Source: Acanthochromis polyacanthus
Lineage: Eukaryota > Chordata > Actinopteri > Pomacentridae
Assembly (NCBI RefSeq): GCF_021347895.1
Contig: NC_067117.1
Span: 36,400,067 to 36,464,066 of the forward strand
Direction: 5' to 3'
Length of the DNA stretch: 64,000 nt
Numbering within the stretch: position 1 is the stretch's first letter; each line of letters opens with the position of its first letter. The translations under genes were made by a program, and so were the position numbers. Shown piece by piece: positions 11,455-23,430 of the stretch. The notes under the pieces were generated by a model. The model ran no database searches. It saw nothing but the letters and a program-made list of their open reading frames with translations, and was not told the origin of the DNA.

Positions 11455-11831
11455 CACTACCATTCAAAAGTTTGGTGTCACTTAGACATGTCCTCATTTT
11501 TAAAGAAAAGAGTTTTTTTTTTTTTTCAACCAAGACAATTAATTAGTCATTAATTAATCAGAAATACAGTTTAGACATTGTTGTGGTAAATGATTATTCT
11601 AGCCAGAAACAGCTGATTTTTAATGGAATATCTCCATAGGGGTACAGAGGAACATTTCCAGCAACCATCACTCCTGTGTTCTAATGCTACATTGTGTTAG
11701 CTAATCAGGTTGAAAGGCTAAATAATGATTAGAAAACCCTTGTGCAGTTATGTTAGCACATGAATAAAAGTGTGAGTTTTCATGGAAAACATGAAATTGT
11801 CTGGATGACCCCAAACTTTTGAACAGTGGTG
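11455..11831 (+). mobile_element. Tc1-type MITE, complete copy
   Basis: 377 bp with inverted ends CACTACCATTCAAAAGTTTG and the inverse of AAACTTTTGAACAGTGGTG, flanked by TA on both sides (11453-11454 and 11832-11833). The centre has TAGGGGTACAGAGGAACATT. Other copies in this window are at 34703-35080, 37421-38305 (interrupted) and 62497-62840 (rearranged), with a 33-bp piece at 23573. It has no coding capacity and must have been moved by a Tc1-family transposase supplied in trans. Confidence 0.85.
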
Positions 11832-14800
11832 TATATTAATGTTGATTTGTTAATGTCTTATTATTCTTTTTTGTCTGAACCTCCTAAACAGACACTTAAC
11901 TAAGCTTTCATAATGCTAGCTTTACTTATTTTGGTCTTTTGTGGGGTTTTATATCTTTGCTCTATAATCATCAGTGGGACCACTGCAATATCCATGATTT
12001 TATGGAAGAACAAATTGGACACTGAACCTTGAAATAATATTTTTGGGAAGATCAAATTCAAATCCACGATATGGCAGTGCAAACTATTGAGTATGGAGCC
12101 CTCTAATGTAAAAAAAAAAAACACAGCCAGGAATACAATCTGAAACAACAGTCTGAATTGGAGTTTTTTTCTATTCCTCAAAGCAGAAACTAAGCTCTTT
12201 CATGCTTCACATCATATCAGTCTTTGTAAAACAAAAAAAAATCCGGAGAGGAATTTTCTACAAACTTCTCACCAAGAATGACAAAACAGCATGCTAATGA
12301 AACATATTCTCAGCAAAATTTATTTTATGAACACCAATCTTCCCCAAGGGTGAAGAAGATATAAACTCTCAGATGAATGGAAAACTCCCCAACAATAGCT
12401 GATCCTCGGGGCTGGACAGCTCTCAATACATGAACCGCGGAACAATAACAACAAAATCTTTTAAACAACTCCCACACTGGGCAGTCAGTCTTTTACAGCC
12501 CCAGATTTTTAGATATTTATAAACATCCTGAAAATGTACTCAGTTGTGTTATTTCTGTTCACATTTATGTCTATTCTACAGAGACTCCACAGCAACAAAT
12601 TAGCAAAACAAACACTTGAGTTTTATTTTCCCTTTGTTTCCTCAGCAGACAGGGTTTTTAGACCATATGAATTCCCAAATGATGCTTATATTACCTTCCT
12701 ACATCAGTGCACAAGCCTAAGCTACATTCTATAAATCAAATGAAACACCGTCGACATCAGATCATAACTGCATCTTATAGGGTGTGATAGAAAAACTGGT
12801 AAATCAATCAGTCAGTTAGAAGACCAGCTGCTCCCACTGTAGTCTTTTATAGGAATTTTAATTGGTGAGGAGGTGATGATAACAAATGGATGGAGGTCAT
12901 TCATCTCCTGCAGCCGAGGCTTTCTTAAGGACACTCATGAGCCTCGTCTCAAAGGCAGGCAGCTGAAAAGAGCGGGATTGAAGAATTTTTGACATAAGGG
13001 CTGGTGCATATTATTCAGATCATTTGAAAACACTTTACTCTAGACATCAGTCTTAAAGTTTCACTTATTTTTCACTGCTTTGCAGAGTTTTATGACAATG
13101 CTCCTCCAGGTCTGAATTCATTATGTATAACAGAATGCTTGATATGATTTTCACCACACAGCACACTGAACGGGCAAAATGGGGTTGTTTGTTGTCTGCA
13201 TATTTGCTTATATGTCTGCAGCTGCGATTCCACAGCTCTGTTATCTCTCAGGCCTGGCAGCTTAAGGGGCTTGAATTTTATTCCTTAGAAGATCCTTTGC
13301 ACCCAGGCAACAGGTCCATCTAATGATGGAAAATTATGCTTGTGGCACGTCAATTATGGTGCAGAAAATATTCCCAACCAGCTGTGTATCATTTCTGGAG
13401 GCTTAGCATTTCCCTCATAAGAGGTTTTCTGCTGCTGCAGGTTCCTTACCACTCACAGTATCTTTCACAATAGCACCAATCAAATATTAAGCATAAAAAT
13501 AAATACAACAGCAAATATTTTCTCAATTCAGAAACAGGAACTACTTCTCAATAAAAGAACAACAAAAACGAAACAAATTGCTCTTCTCTTCATAAAAGAT
13601 ACTTTTAATTTCACGCTCAGCACAAAGCAGCGCAGTCAAAATCTGTGAGTGAGCCATGCGTGATCCAGTGGAACAAATTCATAAAGCACCAGTGGCCTAT
13701 GAAGACCTATTACCTAATCATTGTCAGCTTGTCACTCCAGATGACCTCCTCTCAACAGAAACACAGAGAATTGCAGTAAAGTGAAATTCCAAAACAGTAG
13801 GAGTCTGCTGTTAGGCAGCATCCTTCATGTGGTGTCCAGATTTTCCCTCTTTTTAATTAACACCTTTAGAAAGTAAGCACCGGTCCCTCTTTTGCATAAG
13901 GCAGGTCAGAGGGGTGAAAAACACACTCTTTGGAAGAGAAATTCAGACAGAATCAGCAGAAACACCCTTGTCATCTGCAGCTCTGTTTCAGCAAACAAAA
14001 CAAAACAAAAACCCCTCAAACATTAACTAGTGCTGAAAGAGCTTGATTACTACCTCTGCAATAAGTACAGATTTTTTTTGTTACAGCAGCATTCATGTGA
14101 TAATTGTTAGGGAAAGATCTCCACAATGCCATCAAATATTTTAATCTACTGCATTTTGACCTGATTGGAAGCAGCATTGGCATTCATTTAGAAATGTGTT
14201 TCTGCCCAACTATTGCTCCTACTGCTGAATGCTCCACTATGTCCTCTAACTCGTCTTTAGCTTTCTGTCCATTATTAAATGCTAGATTGGTTTCTTGGTT
14301 CATCAGAGTAATTTTGCTCAAACAACTGATTTCTACACCCAGAAGCTAACCTAATGTGTGACGAAAATGAATGAAAACACCCAAACAATGAAGTGACTGT
14401 CACTAAAAACCTCTGTAGAGCAAACAGAAACTGCACATTCAGGAAATTATTACTAATGGGTTTGTTCACCTGTCACATACAAGCAGTCCTTTAGCCCTGT
14501 TGCTTTTTAAAAAATATGGATTTGTGCAGCTTTAAGATTATTGCATGATGGGTCGTTGTATACTAACCCTTATATACATCATTGGGTCAAAAACAAACGT
14601 TTTCTTGCAATATCTTTGCAATGAAAAGTTATCATTTCATTTTCCAGTTGTTTAAAAAAACATGCTTTTGAAATCATTTTATTAAAATTTTTAGGATACC
14701 TTTTAAAGAAATTTTAATATTTGTATTGCTAGCCCAAGCTCTTATTACTAATAATACATACAAGAGGTGATAAGGGATGGAGACTAGCAACAACTGGAGG

Positions 14801-15160
14801 AAAAAAGTGAAAAAATGTCAACAAAATAGATGTTGACATTCTTCTATTTCTGTTCTGTGTAATCTTCTTCTTTTTCAATTATCAAAATCTTAAAAATCAG
14901 TTAAAAATGAAAAATAAACATATTTCAAGCATGTAATCTTTCTTGTGTGGACAAAAATATAATACAAACAATAATACAGATTATTATTCTTAACCAGAAT
15001 AACAAAAATGGCATGAAAAACATTGATTCTTATACGGGTCATTTTTTATCCACTTATGGAACAGTGTAGGGTTCTATCACTCATGCATCTAAGTGTTAAA
15101 ATATAGTAAAGAGCCTCACATGCTTAGGACATCAAATACTCTGGTTTGAATGTCAATCTA
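11832..15160. other. Non-coding, nothing recognised
   Basis: About 3.3 kb of AT-rich sequence without recognisable exon, RNA gene or transposon. The open frames are short and unlike known proteins. Confidence 0.5.
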
Positions 15161-16804
15161 CAGTGCCTTGTGAAAGTATTCGGCCCCCTTGAACCTTTCA
15201 ACCTTTCGCCACATTTCAGGCTTCAAACATAAAGATATAAAATTTTTATTTTTTGTCAAGAATCAACAACAATTGGGACACAATCGTGAAGTGGAATGAA
15301 ATTTATTGGATATTTTATACTTTTTTAACAAATAAAAAACTGAAAAGTGGGGCGTGCAATATTATTCGGCCCCTTTACGTTCAGTGCAGCAAACTCACTC
15401 CAGAAGTTCAGTGAGGATCTCTGAATGATCCAATGTTGCCCTAAATGACCGTGTTGAAATGACTGATGATGATAAATAGAACCCACCTGTGTGTAATCAA
15501 GTCTCCGTATAAATGCACCTGCTCTGTGATAGTCTCAGGGTTCTGTTTAAAGTGCAGAGAGCATCATGAAGACCAAGGAACACACCAGGCAGGTCCGAGA
15601 TACTGTTGTGGACAAGTTTAAAGCCGGATTTGGATACAAAAAGATTTCCCAAGCTTTAAACATCTCAAGGAGCACTGTGCAAGCAATCATATTGAAATGG
15701 AAGGAGTATCAGACCACTGCAAATCTACCAAGACCCGGCCGTCCCTCTAAACTTTCACCTCGAACAAGGAGAAGACTGATCAGAGATGCAGCCAAGAGGC
15801 CCATGATCACTCTGGATGAACTGCAGAGAGCTACAGCTGAGGTGGGAGAGTCTGTCCATAGGACAACAATCAGTCGTACACTGCACAAATCTGGCCTTTA
15901 TGGAAGAGTGGCAAGAAGAAAGCCATTTCTCAAAGATATCCATAAAAAGTCTCGTTTAAAGTTTGCCACAAGCCACCTGGGAGACACACCAAACATGTGG
16001 AAGAAGGTGCTCTGGTCAGATGAAGCCAAAATCAAACTTTTTGGCCACAATGCAAAACGATAGGTTTGGCGTAAAAGCAACACAGCTCATCACCCTGAAC
16101 ACACCATCCCCACTGTCAAACATGGTGGTGGCAGCCTCATGGTTTGGGCCTGCTTTTCTTCAGCAGGGACAGGGAAGATGGTTAAAATTGATGGGAAGAT
16201 GAATGGAGCCAAATACAGGACCATTCTGGAAGAAAACCTGTTGGAGTCTGCAAAAGACCTGAGACTGGGACGGAGATTTATCTTCCAACAGGACAATGAT
16301 CCAGAACATAAAGCCAAATCTACAATGGAATGGTTCACAAATAAACGTATCCAGGTGTTAGAATGGCCAAGTCAAAGTCCAGACCTGAATCCAATCGAGA
16401 ATCTGTGGGCAGAGCTGAAGACTGCTGTTCACAAACCCTCTCCATCCAACCTCACTGAGCTCCAGCTGTTTTGCAAGGAAGAATGGGCAAGAATTTCAGT
16501 CTCTCGATGTGCAAAACTGATAGAGACATACCCCAAGCGACTTGCAGCTGTAATTGCAGCAAAAGGTGGCGCTACAAAGTATTAATGCAAGGGGGCCGAA
16601 TTATATTGCACGCCCCACTTTTCAGGTTTTTATTTGTTAAAAAAGTTTAAAATATCCAATAAATTTCGTTCCACTTCACGATTGTGTCCCACTTGTTGTT
16701 GATTCTTGACAAAAAAATAAAATTTTATATCTTTATGTTTGAAGCCTGAAATGTGGCGAAAGGTTGAAAAGTTCAAGGGGGCCGAATACTTTCACAAGGC
16801 ACTG
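15161..16804 (+). mobile_element. Tc1-like DNA transposon, complete but with a disrupted transposase
   Basis: 1,644 bp with TA target duplication (15159-15160 and 16805-16806). The ends are inverted repeats of about 200 bp that begin CAGTGCCTTGTGAAAGTATT. Each end also has an inner repeat of the terminal motif (TTCGGCCCC near 15365 and GGGGGCCGAATTATATTGCA near 16591), the two-site arrangement of IR/DR Tc1 elements. The transposase gene lies between them. Confidence 0.93.
15566..16585 (+). pseudogene. Tc1 transposase with a single in-frame stop
   Basis: Would cut the element out and insert it at TA. The N-terminal paired-like helix-turn-helix region (residues about 1-110: GFGYKKISQALNISRSTVQA, then a GRP(S)-type linker RPGRPSKLSPR) is followed by the DDE catalytic domain: WSDEAKIKLFG for the first aspartate, FQQDNDPEHKA for the second, and [11 protein letters not shown] for the glutamate, with 34 residues between the second D and the E (DD34E). 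The reading is collinear in one frame from ATG 15566 to the stop after GGATKY, except for TAG at 16061-16063, where the family normally has tyrosine. Length without the stop would be about 339 residues, normal for Tc1. Confidence 0.93.
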
Positions 16805-18344
16805 TATGTAGTTGTTTCACAAAAAAAGTATTCAAATACCTCATCAAAAGTCCTTGAAACCAAGTACATGCATTAAACTCACTCAAAATCAGCAAAGAGC
16901 AACTGAACAGTCTTCCAATGTTAGAACAGTGATGGTGAAACATTCAAATAAAGCATTTTCAGGTGGAGCAGGACATTAACATTTCAATGTAATTTACTTG
17001 AAGTGATCAATTCTAAATGGAAGATGTTCCTTTGTCACTGTTTTGATGCTCCTCCTGTTATTAAGGGTGATGCACTTGGAGTTGCAGTGCGATGCCCTTT
17101 TGTCATTTTTCAGGGCATCACTGTTGCCAATACAAGCTTGAAATTTCAGTCAATTTGGTGGCAGTGAACTATGACACTATTACAAAGTCAATTAGGTGGG
17201 CTGCAGTCTAAAGTGTTCCTATTCTTAGGGCAGAGTGAGCACATCCAGCTCCGCCTCAGGCTCCTGTGAACTGTAGTCAGAAGAAAGAGGTCAGCAAAAG
17301 TCAATTGTTCTGATTGAAACCATTGCCCTTTCTTGGGAGGAGAGGTGAAAAATAAATAATAGAAGCCATTATGCAGCCACTGTTTTAAGTCTTTTGTCTA
17401 CACTTTGGATGAAGGGAATGTGTCACTCCATCTGTTAATGGAATATCTGTGATGATATATCAGAAGTATAGCTTGTGTCGGCCCTGATGAAGAGCTATGT
17501 AATTAAATTAAATTAACTTTATTTTTATTACTTAAATGGCAGAAAACACCTCCATCCACTGCTGCTCAGAAATTGAAGGATGATTCATTGTGGCACTGTG
17601 CTGTAGTGTTAAGAAACATTACGGTGATTAGCTTGATGAAGGCGAAATGAACTAAAGGTCAAAATCTCAGACAGACAGGTTGTGACTGCTCTTCAGTGGC
17701 CCAAAAAACAAGCTGGCAAAATTAGGTTATTTTAGTTCACCGCAAAGTTAGTCTATAATCACTTCATAATTGCTTCCTCTAGAATCACGGCTGATAACAC
17801 AGTCGAGGCATCAAATTTGACATATTTTATTTTTGCTTCTGAGGATGTCAGAGGCAACAGAAAGGAATTTTGTCTTGAAATGCTGTAACTGTCCATATTT
17901 GTCAAAATGTCCCATTATCCAGCTGCCATGGGTAGAGGTATATCTCCATTTTATTGTCTGCCAATGCACCATTAAACTAAAAAAGAAAGAAAACAAACAG
18001 AATGCTCTTCTATTTTGACATTTCACTGCAGACCACAGTGGAAATATACCTTAAAACACGTGTTGCAAAAACAGATATATTTCATTAACAACTTTTGCAT
18101 CTAACAGTTCTTGCACTGACTTGTGAATTTATTTTAGAAAGGTGGAAATGAGCTTAATGATTTTTGTTTTAATAGCAAGAAATCATTCAAAATGAAACGG
18201 AAAAGCTGAAAATGTCTACTTTTCTGTTCGTCTTCAGCAGTTTTCACACCTACATGTCAAAAGACCTGAAGCCAGGTGTCCTCTCATTTTGTAATTATTT
18301 CAGGATTTTTTTTCCTCTTCAAGTATCACTGCAGCTGTAATACA
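16805..18344. other. Non-coding, nothing recognised
   Basis: No recognisable gene or repeat. Short open frames only. Confidence 0.5.
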
Positions 18345-18456
18345 AGAAAAGAGCACAGTACTCCACCAAGGCTGCTTTGTAATTATATGATTTTCGACTG
18401 ATCATGGTCCGCGGTGGTCGATTTGTAGTACGATCACAATCATGTGATTGTCAGCA
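18345..18456 (+). repeat. Dispersed repeat X, 5' half (split by element Y)
   Basis: Begins AGAAAAGAGCACAGTACTCC, the diverged start of a repeat present at least seven times in this window, and ends TGATTGTCAGCA. The 3' half continues at 23431 with GGCAGCTGATGTAG, after a 4.97-kb insertion. The other copies supply the uninterrupted join: 49267-49896, and 32251-32567 and 46601-46885 on the minus strand. Confidence 0.75.
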
Positions 18457-18800
18457 TAGTCGGGAGGTTAATCACAAAAAATAGACTTCAAGTCATGATG
18501 CAAAGGTCCCCTTTGGTATGGAAGTACCTTAGGGTCATATAAATAAATTTATCCTAAGACACAAGTGAGATCACCCTTTGTTTTGGAAATAAACACATTT
18601 TTTCAAAAATGGCTGCCAATGTGCCGAAAATCCTCTCGAACCCATATCTTTGCTTCTGTTATAGATATAATGACAAGTTTGGTGTCAAAGTGTACATTTT
18701 TGGGGTCAAGGAATTCAACAAAATAGGTTTCAAGTTTAAAATACCAACAGCTTTCCCTTTACCATGACAACTGGTGGTAAAGATGCACATTTTACATAAA
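18457..18800 (+). repeat. Left long inverted repeat of element Y
   Basis: Inverse of 22795-23430. Colinear landmarks are GGTCCCCTTTGGTATGGAAG, ATAAATTTATCCTAAGACAC, ATGGCTGCC and ATGACAACTGG. This copy has no MITE, so it shows the empty site of the Mutator-like insertion at 22980-23293. Confidence 0.75.
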
Positions 18801-19239
18801 AATTGTGTCATCAGAGTGACTTCACTTATCATTTCCTTCAAAAAGTTTTTTATTTAGGCATTGCAACTACTTCTGTACTTTACATTTGTCCTAAGTAGCA
18901 TGAGATTGAAAACTAGTCAGGAGTAGCATATGCCTAGATTGGACAGGGATTGTAACAGCTGTAGCAGCTGTTGAAGGTCCAAAGTGACAGGTTGACACTT
19001 TGAGGTTCGTATGCCTTTCTCATTGAATAGAAAATATTTTTAAGGTTTGATAATTAATAACTAGCTAGTTAATAAATAGTTAGCTACATTATAGCTAGCT
19101 ATAGCTACCAACTACTTAGCTTCATTATTGAAGCAAGCACATAGCCTACATTGTGCTAGTTATTTAACTTCATTATTATACATATATACACAAATGAATT
19201 GCACTTTAGCTTATTGCATATGACAGTTTGCTGTTATGA

Positions 19240-20291
19240 AGTGAGTGTGTCTGTGGTCTGTTGGAAAGTCTGATACCAGCATGAAGGAAGGACCTGCAGT
19301 AACACTTTTTCACACACTTGGGATAATCAGCCTGTCACGAAAGGAGCTGTCCAGTGCCCTCATAGTGTGTCATGCATGGGGTGGGAGATACTGTCCAGCA
19401 GGGATGTTAGCTTGGCTAACATCCTCCTTTCTCTCACCACCTACACTGGATCCAGGGGGCTCCCCAGCACAGGGCAGGCCATCCTGATCAGCCCATCAAG
19501 CCTCCTTTTGTCAGCAGCTGTGATGCTGCTGCCCCAACAGACTACTCCATAAAAGATGGCTGATGCCACCACAGAGTCATAAAAAGTCTTCAGGAGTGTC
19601 CCCTACACCCCAAAAGACAGCAGTCTCCTTATTAGACAGAGTCTGCTTTGACCCTTCTTCTAAAGTGCTGTGGTGTGGTCTGACCAGTCCAGTTTATTGT
19701 TCAGGTGAACACCCAGATACTTGTGAGTCCACTCTGTCCATGTCCATGCCCTGGATGTTCACCAATGGTGGGGGTGTGTGACTGCGCTTGTGGAAGTCCA
19801 CCACCAGTTCTCTGGTCTTTCCTGAATTGATCTGGAGGCAGTTCCACTGGCACCGGTCCTCAAAGTCCTGGTTCAGTTCTCTGTACTCCCAATCATCATC
19901 ATTTGAGATGAGACCGATGACTGCAGAGTCATCAGAGAACTTCTGCAGATGACAGCTGGCTGAGTGGTCCATGAAGTCTGCAGTGTACCGGGTGAAAAGA
20001 AACGGAGCCAAGACCATTCCCTGTGGGGCCCCTGTGCTGCAGACCACCATGTCAGACTCACAGTCCTGTGTCTTCACAAACTGTGGTCTGTCTGTGAGGA
20101 AGTCCATTATCCTACCCAAGAGGTGGTGATCCACCCCTGTGACCTCCAGCTTGTCCCTCAGAAGAAACGGCTGAATCGTATTAAAAACACTGGAGAAATC
20201 AAAGAACATTATTCTCGCCGAACTTGCAGGCTTCTCCAAATGGGACAGAGCTCTGTCCAGGGGGAAGATGACAGTGATTGCAATCATGTTT
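19240..20291 (-). pseudogene. L2-clade LINE reverse transcriptase, 5'-truncated remnant
   Basis: Minus-strand reading from 20287 gives the central reverse transcriptase: RIMFFDFSSVFNTIQP, STGAPQGMVLAPFLFT, and FSDDSAVI at the catalytic position. It ends near 19694, where the YKYLGVHLNNKLDW block is frame-shifted. The rest of the C-terminal domain can be followed in changing frames to about 19245 (WTDHT.., SSISTADRKRLD-like, PLDPVQ). It belongs to a different L2 subfamily from 1677-4731 and is more decayed. The hexamer tail is not seen. It lies inside element Y. Confidence 0.85.
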
Positions 20292-21162
20292 AAAAAGAAA
20301 GCTATAGATAAGATCCAGGGCGAGTCACTATGTAGTGCAGGTGATGAATTAAATCATGCCATGTAGCACAAAAGCTGCAGAAATGCTGTAGCATCACAGA
20401 GGCTACTTCACCCATCAAAATCATACATGTTGCCACTGTTCACAGAGTTGCCTACCAGCCCCACTATAGCTTAGCATGCAATAAAAGTCCTCAGACAAAC
20501 AATCAGCTACCATAGTCCAGGTCAGACATCCGTGCTCCAGAGATTTGTCCCGATGCTCTGTGGTGTATCTGAGGACAACATCACAACTGTGGATGCTGCA
20601 CAACTCTCCTTCTTCTTTCACAAAGGAAAAGATTTTCACCACATTCCACCAAGTAGTGATGCATTCCATCAGCACCTCCTTCAAGTAGCTTATCAGATAA
20701 GAAAAATTTGTGTAGGAACATGATATAAATATGGCTAAGAATAATGGAGGGCCTTGGTATCACGAATCATGTTTCTCTTTAGAGTGGACATGTATGGGGC
20801 AAGGCACTTGTCCAACACCATGCAACAGTCTTGTCATCTCTATGGGGATGGCAGCAGGGTTCCCCAGACTCTCCACCAACTCCTGTCTACACTACAACTA
20901 CCACTATTTCAAAGGACTTGCCAGATCTTGTCATGTGCAAATTTAAGACTGGCTGTAAGGCACCTTGCAAATGCTGCATGCAGAGGCTTCTTTGCATGTC
21001 TTTCTGTAGATGTCATGGCTCATGTTCCCACAGTTGTGCAGACATCTAAATAGACAATCATCTTTGTGATGTATTTACACCAAGCTATTAGTATTCATCA
21101 CTAAAAAATTGGAGATATGTCATTGCCTACTTCTAAAATGTGAACATAGGAAATAAATGTTA
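20292..21162. other. Interior of element Y, unassigned
   Basis: About 870 bp between the L2 fragment and the Tc1. Short open frames only, with no recognisable transposase motif. If Y was autonomous, its gene is not preserved here. Confidence 0.4.
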
Positions 21163-22638
21163 GACCATCATTGTTTTCCTCAATTTCTTGTTCATTTTAA
21201 TTCCTGGTACAACTAAAGTTACATTTGTTTGGACAAATATAATGACAACAACAAAAATAACTCAAGAGAGTTTAATTTCAGAGCTGGTATCAGACATTTT
21301 CCATGATTTTCTTGATAATAACCAAAATGACTTTAGTTCTTCCATCAGTAGCTATGGCATTGTACTGCCAAAAAACAGCTTTTAGGATTCCATGTTTTCT
21401 TTTCTGTCTGTTTTAGTCACATGATCCACACAGGAGTTAGTACTGATCCATAACTATTGTTTCTGATGACTGCAGCCATGCATTTTGGCATGCTCTCTAC
21501 CAACTTCTGACATTGTTCTGCTGTCACAGCAGCTCATTCCTGTTGCATGAATTCTAACTAATCTGCTTTGTTTTTGGGCTTGTGGTTCTCCATTTAGCGG
21601 CTGATCATTTTCCACAGGTTTTCAATTGGATTTAGATCTGGTGATTGAGCAGCCAAGGCGTGGTTCCAGTGTTCTGGTTCTCCATCCAGGCTTTTCTTGA
21701 CCTTGCCGTGTGACAAGGGTCATTGTTTTGTTGGAAAATCCAGTAATTGGAAGCAGGAAAGAATTTTCCAGCTGATGGAAGAAGACTGTTTTCTAGAGTA
21801 GTGCTGTACATGACCTGGTTCATTTGCCCTGTTCCACCCAGACTGAAAGTACCTCAGATGGTCACTGATCCACCCCCATGTTTTACTGTAGGGGCAGACA
21901 GTCTGGTTTGTAGCTTCACTAGGCTTCCTCCTAACCAGTAAGTTGGCTGGAGTGGGCATCAAGTGAAAATTGGAGTCATCATTGAAGAGAACCTTAGTCC
22001 AATCATCAACAGTTAAGTCCTATTTCTCCACAGTGTCCACTCATTTTAAGATCCTTGGAGGTCTGAGGATGATTCCTGACACAGGAACGGATGAGTGACG
22101 GTCATCTGGTGGGTAGAAAGACGTTTCCTGCCGTGACCAGCTAGCAGTTTGGTAGAACCATGTTGGATTTGTTTTTTCTTGGTGTAATGAACGGCTGTCT
22201 TGGAGATCTCCAGTTTCTTCGCTACTTGTCTCTCACTCATGCCAATTTCCAGAAGGACCAAGATGGCTACCTTTGTGGCTTCACATATTTCTTCAGTTTT
22301 AGGCATTATGTGAAAGCTGACGACTTCTGAGTTGTGCTATGGCTTGATTGTCAGCAGGAAACCACTCTAGGCCTTTGCATGTGCAGTCCTGCTGATAACA
22401 TGTCCTCTTAGTTACCCTGGGAATACAATGAAGATTAAGCATGTCAGATAAGACATAAAATACTCTTATATACCAGAGAACATAATGAAACCAGAGGATG
22501 TTAAATAAGATGTAATAAGACAAGTATTATGGAATCAGTTGCATTTTTTTGTCATGTTCATTGCGTTCTTCAGGTAATGAACCTTTAGTTGTACCAGGCA
22601 ATAAAATGAACAAGAAACTGAAGAAGACAAGGGAGGTC
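21163..22638 (-). mobile_element. Tc1-like transposon, decayed
   Basis: Inverted ends of about 75-90 bp: GACCATCATTGTTTTCCTC on the left and its diverged inverse on the right, sharing TTTCTTGTTCATTTTA and CCTGGTACAACTAAAG. TA flanks both sides (21161-21162, 22639-22640). The gene runs on the minus strand. Confidence 0.85.
21460..22306 (-). pseudogene. Tc1 transposase pseudogene
   Basis: ATG at 22306. The first 80 codons are the DNA-binding region (EICEATKVAILVLLEIGMSE, RQVAKKLEISKTAVHYT). After a frameshift the catalytic domain follows in pieces: FNDDSNFHL-type first aspartate block near 21985, then TTLENSLLPSAGKFFPAS, WIFQQNNDPCHTARS at the second aspartate near 21735, and a degenerate [12 protein letters not shown] region near 21640. 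The second block reads QQNND instead of QQDND, so the catalytic aspartate is lost. Several frameshifts; not functional. Confidence 0.85.
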
Positions 22639-22794
22639 TAATGATTTTTTTCTTTGATTGTAGTTATGGACTTGTTGTCTCACTACTTATTTTCTTAGCA
22701 TCCATAGTACACATATTCAACACTTTAAGTTGTATTTATTAAGTTATTGAGTTTTGATTTGACTGTGTTTTTGGTATGTGTTTTTTTTTTTAAT

Positions 22795-23430
22795 AAGTTG
22801 CATATTTTACCTTCAGTTGTCATGGTGAGGAGAATATTATTCTTTTTTAAGTCTTGAAACCAATTTTATTGGATTCCTTGACCCCCAAAATGTACAATTT
22901 GACACCAAGTATGCCATTATAGCTATAACAGAAGCAAAGATATGGGCCTCTCAAGGATGGTCGGCAGCCATTTTTAAAAGGTAGTGTCTACGGATACGGG
23001 TCTGGTACGGCACTTTCCATTTGCCAGACAGATACGGACCCGTACGCGAGTCTCGCGAGTCAAGAAGCTGCTAACCACTGCAAACTGTTGAAAGGTAAGC
23101 AAAGGTTAAGGTTAGGGTTAGTGTTAGGGTCAGGTTTAGGGTCCGTACCTGTCGTACCGATGCTACGGGTCCGTACAGCTAGCGTCTACCGGGAGTCACG
23201 TGACCAGATCTCACATATCTGATTGGCAAATGGCAAGTGCCGTATCCGTAGTCCACAGGCTACGGGTACGGGTCCGTACCTCTAGCAACAACCTTTTTAA
23301 AATGGCCACCAAAGCATGATCTCACTTGTGTCTTAGGATAAATTTACTTGTATAACCCTAAGGAACTTCCATACCAAAGGGGACTTTTGCATCATGATTT
23401 GAAGTCAAAAGTTGATTAACCTCCCTACTA
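22795..23430 (-). repeat. Right long inverted repeat of element Y (with internal MITE)
   Basis: Inverse of 18457-18800. It is interrupted by the 314-bp insertion at 22980-23293. Confidence 0.75.
22980..23293. mobile_element. Palindromic MITE with 9-bp target duplication (Mutator-like by inference)
   Basis: Flanked by TTTTTAAAA at 22971-22979 and 23294-23302. The ends start GGTAGTG and GGTTGTTG (inverse of the right end). Subterminal inverted blocks such as TACGGATACGG and CACTTGCCATTTGCCA recur in inverse near 23235-23265, and the sequence is rich in CGTAC/GTACGG. The centre has GGTTAGGGTTA-like sequence. The uninterrupted counterpart is at about 18605 in the opposite arm of Y. Confidence 0.75.

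Larger units (their letters stand above)
18457..23430. mobile_element. Element Y: DNA element with ~340-bp terminal inverted repeats, invaded by others
   Basis: Left end TAGTCGGGAGGTTAATCA, right end the inverse of the same with one change (TAGTAGGGAGGTTAATCA). Homology between the two ends continues inward for about 340 bp: 18457-18800 against 23430-22795 after subtracting the MITE at 22980-23293. Shared blocks include CTTTGGTATGGAAGTACCTT and its inverse at about 23365. The flanks join to restore repeat X. If the terminal TA is the target duplication, the element proper is 18459-23428. Its interior holds an L2 fragment, a Tc1 and about 1.4 kb of unassigned sequence with no transposase that I recognise. 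Confidence 0.7.

Noticed and set aside
23100..23150. Interstitial telomere (GGTTAG-like run)
   Set aside because: Units are irregular and lie in the middle of a palindromic MITE, so they are part of that element.
18457..23430. Maverick/Polinton because of long inverted ends
   Set aside because: No integrase, polymerase B or capsid reading is present, the size is far too small, and no 6-bp duplication is seen.
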